The notes below the pieces were generated by a model. The model saw only the letters and a program-made list of their open reading frames with translations. It was not told where the DNA came from and searched no databases. From the NCBI GenBank assembly GCA_002224055.1, contig AZLU01000161.1, positions 1 to 51,685 on the forward strand: a stretch of DNA of 51,685 nt. The letters run 5' to 3'. Source of the DNA: Pezizomycotina sp. ARF18. Its lineage: Eukaryota > Ascomycota. The stretch's first letter is position 1. The number at the start of each line of letters is the position of its first letter. Positions 44,568 through 51,685 of the stretch are shown piece by piece. A program made the position numbers and the translations under genes.

Positions 44568-44932
44568 ATGCCTTCCGTGAGCGACTTTATCCAAGACTTC
44601 TATAACACTTTGGAATCCAAAGGCAAGCTCGGCGACTTTTACCGCAAGCACTCACTGACTTTCGAGGGCATAGACTTCAAGGCATCAGCGCTATTGAAGA
44701 AAAGTACGCCAGTCTTCCTAGCGGCATTGTTCGATATAAGGTCGATACACTCGACTTTCACCGCCTCGGAAAGAGCCAAGACGGATTCTCATCGGCTCTA
44801 GTAACGGGTATCTTGGACGGCATGTTCCCGGATGACGAGAAAAAGACTGCGTCGTTTGCGCATTCGTTTGTGCTGGGACAAACTATCACGGGGAAATACT
44901 ATATAGAACACGATTCTTTCAGGATGATATAG
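44568..44932 (+). pseudogene. NTF2-like protein, single frameshift
   Basis: Nuclear transport factor 2 carries RanGDP into the nucleus, and the NTF2 fold also serves other roles. CCAAAAATGCC at 44568 starts PSVSDFIQDFYNTLESKG, then GDFYRKHSLTFEG. A one-base loss near 44672 moves the reading to QGISAIEEKYASLPSGIV, VDTLDFHRLGKSQDGFSSAL, FAHSFVLGQTITGKYYIEHD and SFRMI before the TAG at 44930-44932. Landmarks FYxxL, FEG..QGI.AI, SLP, the Q in mid-domain and the D.FR end all fit. About 121 residues is the normal NTF2 length (about 125). It is nearly full-length but diverged from canonical NTF2 (Q..FSSALVTG), so it is probably an accessory paralogue rather than the housekeeping copy. Confidence 0.75.
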
Positions 44933-44939
44933 CTAGAGT

Positions 44940-45420
44940 ATTATAATCGCGGAAACTTCCCCATCGTCCGGAGAGATATCACAAAATTACCTAGTCGCCA
45001 ATGGATTCCAATTTATATACATCTTGGAGTCAAGTTTATTCAACATCGTTGTGCTCCAAATGATTTAGCTTATTCCCTGGAGCTATATTCACACTTTGTA
45101 CGATCAACTTAAAATCAAAAGAATTTCCTCTATCTACCGCGCGGTACGGGGCTAGTGTGATGAGTGCAAAAAGATAAGCCCCGACATGCCCTGGCATTTC
45201 GGTTTTTCCTTCACAAAACACCATTAAGCATTACGCAAGTTTTAGCTATTTGAACATTGTGAAACGAGTCGTAACGTCTGCATCCAGGCAGACTGTTTAC
45301 ATTGGTTTTCCAGTATTCTATTACGGTCTTTGTGCGTCGCTCCACGGCGGTATTGGGCCCATTCGGCCCGTACCATCTGGGATGCCATGACTTGCCGCCC
45401 GGTTTACTTTTCGCTTACCG
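44940..45420. other. intergenic, no gene recognised
   Basis: Lies between the 3' ends of the NTF2-like and the minus-strand rhodopsin-domain gene. No motif seen. Confidence 0.4.
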
Positions 45421-45427
45421 GTCGGTT

Positions 45428-47030
45428 TTACTTTCTCGCTGAATTCGCTCTTCGCCAAAGAGTCCGAACGCCCCTCTGCCCAGTGTACGGCTCTTCTTCT
45501 TCCGCAATGACCGTAAGCCTCGGACTCCTAGCTCCACTATCAGGCGTGGCAAATGCACTCATGATCTCCAGCTCCGAAGATCTGCTCCCTGTATCTTTCG
45601 GCGGACACGGGCACGGAAATTTGCTCGGTATATACCTCGTAAGTAGGTACTTGAGCGCGGAATGCACACCGCGATAATCGCCAAGCAGAATTCCAGCTCG
45701 ATCCAGATGTTCGTCGTGCACCGCTTGAAGGTGATGTCGGGGTCATTAATATACCCGAGCGTCTTGTAAATCCGGGAATATCAACGATGCATGAGCTGTA
45801 ATAATATCTGTGTTTTAGTTTCTTGAAAAATCCTGTCGGAAGTATGGGGGGAATACGTACAGTCCTCCGAGACAGAATAGCAAGGAGACCACGATCTTCT
45901 CTCGGCGCTCTAGTTTGAGCATCCATACTACGCGGATAGGCAGTAATCTACGAAAGAATAATTATTTTTAGCCGTTTTATGCAGAGATGTCAACCGAGAC
46001 AGAAAATTTCGGCGTTCCCATAGAAGGGTTAGACATCGACAATTCTGACATGGTCAATTGGAAGAGTAATAACTTACAGCATCAGTACGTCCGAGATAGC
46101 TATTATGAAGCCAACGACAGTCCATATATTCCCCAGTGGCAGGCATTTCTTGTCGAGCGGGTGGTTCCAAAAATCGACTGGTTCACATTGGAATATCACC
46201 GTCATTAGAGCAGCGATCGCGAAGCCTGTCAAGCCGACGCAGACAAATATGATCGATCGTTTGAAGAAGCGGAATTTTCTCTCGCCGGAGGGTACCAAGT
46301 TCCAGTAGAAGACCATAATGCAGGCTTTTATTATCCACGCGCAGACTACGTACGCGATTTCCATGGTAAACATTATCTGTCGCGATATTGCATTAGCCAC
46401 GGAACGGGTTATAATAAGGTTGATGGTTCTCTTACGCGTAAACTAGTTTTGAACTGGCTCGGGGAGTATTGCCAAACATGACGGCAACCGAACACTATGA
46501 AAGATCCGTTAGCTACACAAACAGGAGCTATCTATGGTACAGAATGACTTTAGGTAAAAAATAATCGAGGATTTGGTTTTTGTTGCCCACTTACGATATT
46601 CCTCCTCTAATTTGAAAAAAATCGACAGTGAGATTAGCCATAGACCAAAGATACTAACCGCTGCCACGATGGGATAGTTACCAAAATATGCGTGGAGAGT
46701 GAAAATAAACGCTGTGATCTGTGATTTGCCGCGAAAGAGGGCGGTATTAGCCATTATTCTCCAAAATTATCAGCAAGCCGGCGCCTTCACTCACCCAAGC
46801 TACAAGTATAAACCAATCGTCCACTTTAACGCGTCGAAGGGCATACTTCTTCACTACCAACCTTAATGCAACGAAGACTCCGGTTACTCCCACAGTTATT
46901 ATGGCATTCGGCCATGCTATCAGTCGTGGGTCGTTCTTGTGCGCTTTTATAAATAATTGAAGAAACGTGAGTGGTCCCAGTGGGTCGATGTCTCCGTGGC
47001 CGAATTCTTCACTCTCGTTTGAATAATGTC
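45428..47030 (-). pseudogene. fungal rhodopsin-domain integral membrane protein, multi-exon, frameshifted
   Basis: Read on the minus strand: ESEEFGHGDIDPLGPLTFLQ from about 47015, AWPNAIITVGVTGVFVALRL and RRVKVDDWFILVAW, the family's first helices and DDW motif. Then VFGCRHVWQYSPSQFKTSLR with donor GTAAGAG (about 46437). After an intron, EIAYVVCAWIIKACIMVFYW and AALMTVIFQCEPVDFW. IAISDVLML with donor GTAAGTT joins LLPIRVVWMLKLERREKIVV (about 45932), then FCLGGL with donor GTACGT. The last exon has KTLGYINDPDITFKRCTTN and ELEFCLAIIAVCIP, and one lost base later ALKYLLTRYIPSKF and a serine-rich tail to 45428. Two one-base losses were located. The true start is unclear because a shift lies near 47030. 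Confidence 0.7.
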
Positions 47031-49079
47031 TAAAAATGTCCTATTAAGAGGTGTCGCTGATAATATGCTGTCGACCACGTTTTCCATGCTCCTGTTGCCA
47101 TTTGGTTCCGCCAGGAGCATCGTTAGTGTTCCCAGTAGCAGTAGTTCGTGGACTACCGTCCTGTTGAATGCTAGTTCTGCCATTTTGATGTCCTTTCCCA
47201 ATTCATATTACACCTTCAACGGCTGAGAAGATGACGGGAGGCGAGGACTGAAAATATAGTTCCTGGAAAAAACGATTCGTCTGTTGGAATTGTTGTTGAA
47301 GAAACATAAATAGCTAAGCAGTACGGCGGTTGGTCTAACATTCCTGGATGTGAGACAAACGTCACAGGCACACACGTTGATCTTAATTACCCATAAGACA
47401 TACAAGCAGAAATTCTAGTGTTGCTATATCAGACCATAAAACTGTCTGTTGGAGGATGTGTGGCCGAAGTACTATTCTAGGATCGTGAACATTTCTCGTA
47501 TCGAACACAGAGGCCTCCGGATAGGGGCTATTCCGCATCAAACTCACCTTCACCAAATTTTCACGCATTCAATTCAATAATAGGCTATAATCATAGGGTT
47601 TATAGGGCGTGGCACGTTTTTTCAAACTCTACCTAGCACGTTAATGTCTCCGTTTATGTTATAGAAAACAAAGCTCTGTGGACTTTGAAACCGGGGTGAA
47701 GCAGGGCTAAAAATTCGGGATATCCCAGTCGCGGTCGGTCAGATACGCGATTAGCCCTGGCTCGCTGTTGCTTCTAGAAGGGGGGCAAGGAGAATCGGAG
47801 GAAGGGCACATCTAGATTGTTTTCCGATAAAACGTGGAGTCATGGAGATAAGAGGCACATGTTGGATAAGGCTCCCTATGATAGAAGGGGGATTTACCTC
47901 GTGAGGTTAGTAAACATGGGATATCGGTTGGGATGAGCCGATATCTAAGCCTCTCTATCTTCAATCGAGTTGTTCGATAGAGGCGGAGCTGGTTACGCGG
48001 ATACCAACAGCGCCGGCAGGGCTCCAGCCGGTGCCTTAATACGGACCGCTCCTCACACAGGCTGTGGCTGAAGTCGAAGATTGACCCGATCGGCCCTGAT
48101 TCGCAACATTTGCGAATAAATTTGGAATATAGGATGCCGTACGAATATAGCTTTTAAGTATTTTGAGACACATTTCGCGATTTTTCGCTAAAGTTACACA
48201 TGTGTCGCAATCCCACTGTACGGATAATTAGACTTTGTCGCCTGTCAAAACTTCCTGAGTCATTTTAGCCTAGGCGAGATCGACCGCAGATTGGTTAAAG
48301 GCCCAGCGATCTCCAGTCCGGCTCGAGGAAATCGCCCCTGAGCCTAAGACATTCCAACTTGGAAACACCCTTCGTGAGATTATTTAGCGACAATGGTTTA
48401 CCTCAGCGTATCGTGAGGGCTGTGGAGTGCGTGTGTCAGGTGGGACGAACAAGTTATGTTGGAGATTGAAACGTCAATGGAAACAAATCAGGACGTCAAA
48501 AGGATGATGGACGCGTCGGTGATGTTTCGGCTATGTGACAATTTCGAGGAGGCGGTATTTTCTTAGCGACCGAGCAAGAACGGCGGCACCCCGCAGACGA
48601 CTCGGGTGTCGTTGCGCCCCGGCTACACCATCCCGGAAGAAATGTGATAGATTCATTGGCGGGTTGAAGCTTCAGATTTCCTTTACATGTTTGAGGGCCC
48701 CTTTTTGCGGGAAGCTATCGATCTCCCCCCTCACGAATTGTCCCGATATAATCTGCGAGACGGTCGATGTTGCCGACTTGCGCACTCTTCCCTTGACATC
48801 TACGCCATTTGTCTGTCTCGTATTAACAAAATTGCCACCTTCGCTTGGGATAAGTGATATCTACAGACGGATGGCGCGGTGGATCGTTTGTCCAACCATG
48901 CATGAATTGTATATCGTCAATTCCTTCGAACCAGCTGGAACTATCATAGGTCTCAATTCAGGAAGTATCCAGTGTTAGATGCGAACCATGAGAGCCTGCG
49001 GGCATGATGATTTCTGAACTAACCGTGAATCGCATAGATTTCAAACGAACTATAATAATTTCACGCTACTATGATACTA

Positions 49080-49300
49080 ACGCTAAATGCTCCAAAAATT
49101 ACACTACTATAAAAATAATAACCTTAATAACAGCGACGATATCGACGATACTAACGCCAATACTGATGCCGACGCCAATATAAAAAATAAATTAAAATAA
49201 TATTATTTAAATAACTATATATAAATATTTATATTATATATTTTTATAAAGTCTGATAATTAATTATATATTTATATATGTAATGTCTTTTTTAACATTT
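49080..49300. repeat. A/T-rich low-complexity block
   Basis: Long TATA/ATAAT runs follow short imperfect repeats of cgacgatactaacgccaata type. This looks like an eroded, possibly RIP-altered, intergenic repeat. No element structure is recognisable. Confidence 0.5.
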
Positions 49301-50749
49301 TATTGCCTAGTTACTAGATCATTGACGATATTATTCAACAGCGTTTGTGTATATAATAATGTCACTGGTGTTATTCGTTAATTTAGTATAATAGTGGCTT
49401 GTATAAAAATAGCGCACCATTAATTTTTAGCTTAATTATCACAAATGAATAACATCATGGTCGCTTAAAATTTATACAATTTGTGGTTCGGTCAGAAATT
49501 ATCTGCATCGCAGGCTATCATGGTTCGCAATCTAACACAGCGCTGTATCCGAACGCAATGAAATATCTAATTACCAGAGAACTTGGTAGAGGTAGGCTGT
49601 TGGATGGGGATATGAGGGCTACATACGAAGACGCTTTAAGATGATTCAGCTGCGCAGCAAGCGAGAGACCAATCAATAATGTTAAATCGACTTGCTTCCC
49701 TAGAGGGCGATAAATATAATAACAAGGGTAGTCGAGCAGCGCTCCAACATGACCCAATATCAGTGTAGCATTTAGCACAGCGGACAATGAAAATAAGGGT
49801 AAAGATTCCGAACTGATGGATTGAATTCGATCATTGCTCGAAATCATGAGCATTATAGATCTGTGGATTAAGGGAAAGAAGTAAAACACCACAAGTCATG
49901 ATTCAAGGCATTGATTATGGGTTAACGCCAACAAATCAAACTACAGCTGAGGGCTATTTCATTTTCAATTGAGAGATTTACTATTGCCAGTGCACATGAT
50001 CAGTTATATCCTTTACTAGTAGTACGGAAGATATACTATGGGAGACTTCGATCATCATGCAAGTCGAGGATTTTACCTGCATATACTCGCTTTTTTTTTT
50101 TTTTTCTATTGTGTTTATAACGAATATGACCATATACTTCGCTTGAACTTGAAATGTATACTCGCCAAGATACGCAACCCGCCGAGGTTGATGACCCAGT
50201 GTGTTGCATCTGAAATAATATGATGTGCCTCAATACTTGCAAAGTGTCCTTAATACGCCAGTGTTATCGCTTGTAGTTATGTCCCGTTTCAGGACGAAAA
50301 ACGTAGCTCGATTCACGCTTCTGCTCCACTCCACTTCAATAATAGAAACATACCATTTTCCACCCCACCTCGCATGGGAGTTACTTAAGTATGTAGCTTA
50401 TACTCCAGAGATGTAAGTTTATTACTCCTGCAAGTAAATAATAAATAACTAAATAAGTAATAAATAGATGACTCAATAAATGCGCGTAATTGGATGGCAC
50501 TCATAGATCGCACGAGGCTATAATTACAGCTCAGAACGGTGCTCGTAAGGTGAGGTTGAAAATCTTACAATCAACAAAACTAATTATAATACCATGCTAC
50601 ACCATGATCGTCCTACGGAAACACTCGGGTCAGTTAAGTGACCACTTACATCGAAGGAGAATTCGTGCAGACCTTGAAGGGTTAATTCGAAAGAAAATAA
50701 CTGTCAGCTATGAAAAAAGTTGTCAGTGAAAAAAATTGCTGGCGAACAT

Positions 50750-50778
50750 AAAAAAATAAAAAATAAAAAATAAAAAAT
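50750..50778 (+). repeat. (A6T)n microsatellite
   Basis: Four units of AAAAAAT-type repeat just upstream of the TATA box of the last gene. Confidence 0.8.
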
Positions 50779-50797
50779 TTGGTGATAGCAACCGCAC

Positions 50798-50806
50798 TAT
50801 AATTTA
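50798..50806 (+). promoter_or_regulatory. TATA-like box of the gene at 51046
   Basis: CTATAATTT lies about 250 bases before the start codon. A CACAAACAACAATCAACAACC leader without ATG follows it. Confidence 0.4.
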
Positions 50807-51045
50807 AACCCTTCACTCGGCTCTCCACTTCACCACCAATCTCAAATCACACAAACAACAATCAACAACCAAATTCTTCCGGTACACGTTCGAACAAAGG
50901 CTTCAGCAACCTCATCTCCAAAAAACAATCGACACTCGATCACGTCTGCGACTACTCGAACACTTCTGGTTACTCCGTTCTTACGTTCTTCGTTTAGCTT
51001 CACGACACCCTTACGAAAAAATCTCCATCAAATACCTAAATTCAC

Positions 51046-51685
51046 ATGTTCAAAATGATGGATGCAATGATCACCGAAATGATGCGGAGCACCGACGAGC
51101 GCGTCGTCGCCGTCACCCGCGAATGCTTCAGACAGCAGAACCTCATGGAGAAACAAGACGCGAGCTGCCACCGGCCATGAGAAGGTGAAAGAGCAGCAGG
51201 AAATCATCAACAAGCTCTGGCGAGAGGCTCGCTAATTGGAAAAAAAGGAAGAGTCGAGGAGGAAGGTATAGTATCCTCCCTTCTCGCCCATCATCTAACC
51301 TCAGGCATATTTCATTCAATATCTTTGGAGAGAAGTTTGTTGACACTGTTGATATTTTAGCCACTGAGACGGCCACTGCGTCACTGTACTACACCCCTCC
51401 TCGCCTCCACCCTAACACGGACTCAAACGGCCATCCAGGACCCCACGAGGAGAAGCGTCGATTCTTCCTCCAGACTGTTCCTTCGGTAGTCTGAACGCCA
51501 AAACTCGCGGTTACGATGCCCGTGGCTCATCGGCGCTCTGTACATGACGCCGTAACTCCACCGAGGACGCCTCAGAAGATCCAGCGCGTCAAGTTTGAGG
51601 GTGGCGATGATAAGGTATCTATTAAACTCGTTTTTTCCTTTATGAAGCTGGTGAAGAGTTAAATACATGGATGCCGTGCTGATAG
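51046..51685 (+). pseudogene. coiled-coil protein, 5' part, runs off the window
   Basis: Two in-frame starts exist: 51046 (MFKMMDAM) and 51055, which has the better context CAAAATG. The product reads MMDAMITEMMRSTDERVVAV, then TRECFRQQNLMEKQDA. One frame over, HEKVKEQQEIINKLWREAR, a stop, then LEKKEESRRK. This is a helix-rich, highly charged N-terminus likely to form a coiled coil. An intron from GTATAG to CCTCAG (about 51268-51304) probably follows. Further on MPVAHRRSVHDAVTPPRTPQ and KIQRVKFEGGDDK end at a donor GTATCT near 51615. Family not recognised. The 3' end lies outside the window. Confidence 0.4.

Larger units (their letters stand above)
47230..50790. other. long stretch without recognisable gene
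   Basis: Frames at 48535-48978 (+, 147 codons) and 49518-49892 (-, 124 codons) are open. The first is matched by an equally open antisense frame and has no motif. The second has a few hydrophobic segments but no family signature. A strongly A/T-rich block lies at 49080-49300. Confidence 0.35.

Noticed and set aside
48535-48978. 147-codon plus frame
   Set aside because: No motif, and the antisense strand is equally open. Composition alone does not support a gene.
1-51685. CRISPR array, rRNA operon, telomeric TTAGGG array
   Set aside because: No regularly spaced repeats, no rRNA-like conserved blocks and no telomere repeats were seen on reading both strands.

Overview
The window reads as nuclear DNA of a filamentous ascomycete (Pezizomycotina, possibly Leotiomycetes). 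The reasons are short GT..AG introns, TATA boxes about 180-200 bases upstream of start codons, fungal rhodopsin-domain membrane proteins, and expanded BTB/POZ and F-box families. No rRNA, tRNA, CRISPR or intact transposon was recognised. The class-level guess is inference.

Layout. From 3.5 to 11.2 kb are four members of one F-box family that ends in a CxxC..CxxC module, with a secreted-protein gene at 8.0-9.4 kb between them. An F-box/leucine-rich-type gene follows at 12.3-13.3 kb. BTB/POZ genes lie at 14.1, 20.4, 22.0, 30.0 and 31.8 kb. Four of these five also carry a C-terminal CxxC..CxxC module. Two small secreted proteins (16.4 and 18.9 kb) sit among them. From 23.3 to 29.8 kb are three head-to-tail copies of a gene whose product combines several zinc-binding motifs: an N-terminal four-cysteine module, an acidic tract, a GATA finger, a five-cysteine relative of the Zn2Cys6 cluster, and a C-terminal helical domain. 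This is the most novel-looking element here. The right part holds an SGNH esterase (38.3-39.1 kb), two convergent fungal rhodopsin-domain genes (42.7-43.9 and 45.4-47.0 kb) with an NTF2-like gene between them, several unrecognised degraded open frames, and the start of a coiled-coil protein gene cut by the window edge.

State of the genes. Nearly every recognisable gene has good motif conservation but is broken by frameshifts. I resolved at least 17 shifts equivalent to loss of one base and five equivalent to +1 or -2. Such a uniform one-base-loss pattern over preserved protein sequence fits either uncorrected long-read consensus errors or a very recently decayed region. 'Pseudogene' below therefore means 'frame broken in this sequence', not proven loss of function.

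How the genes might relate. F-box proteins (SCF adaptors) and BTB proteins (CUL3 adaptors) both select substrates for cullin ubiquitin ligases. Here two unrelated adaptor families share the plan of an N-terminal adaptor domain plus a C-terminal four-cysteine module. Together with the multi-zinc tandem family, this suggests a lineage-specific, fast-evolving accessory region. That functional reading is inference.
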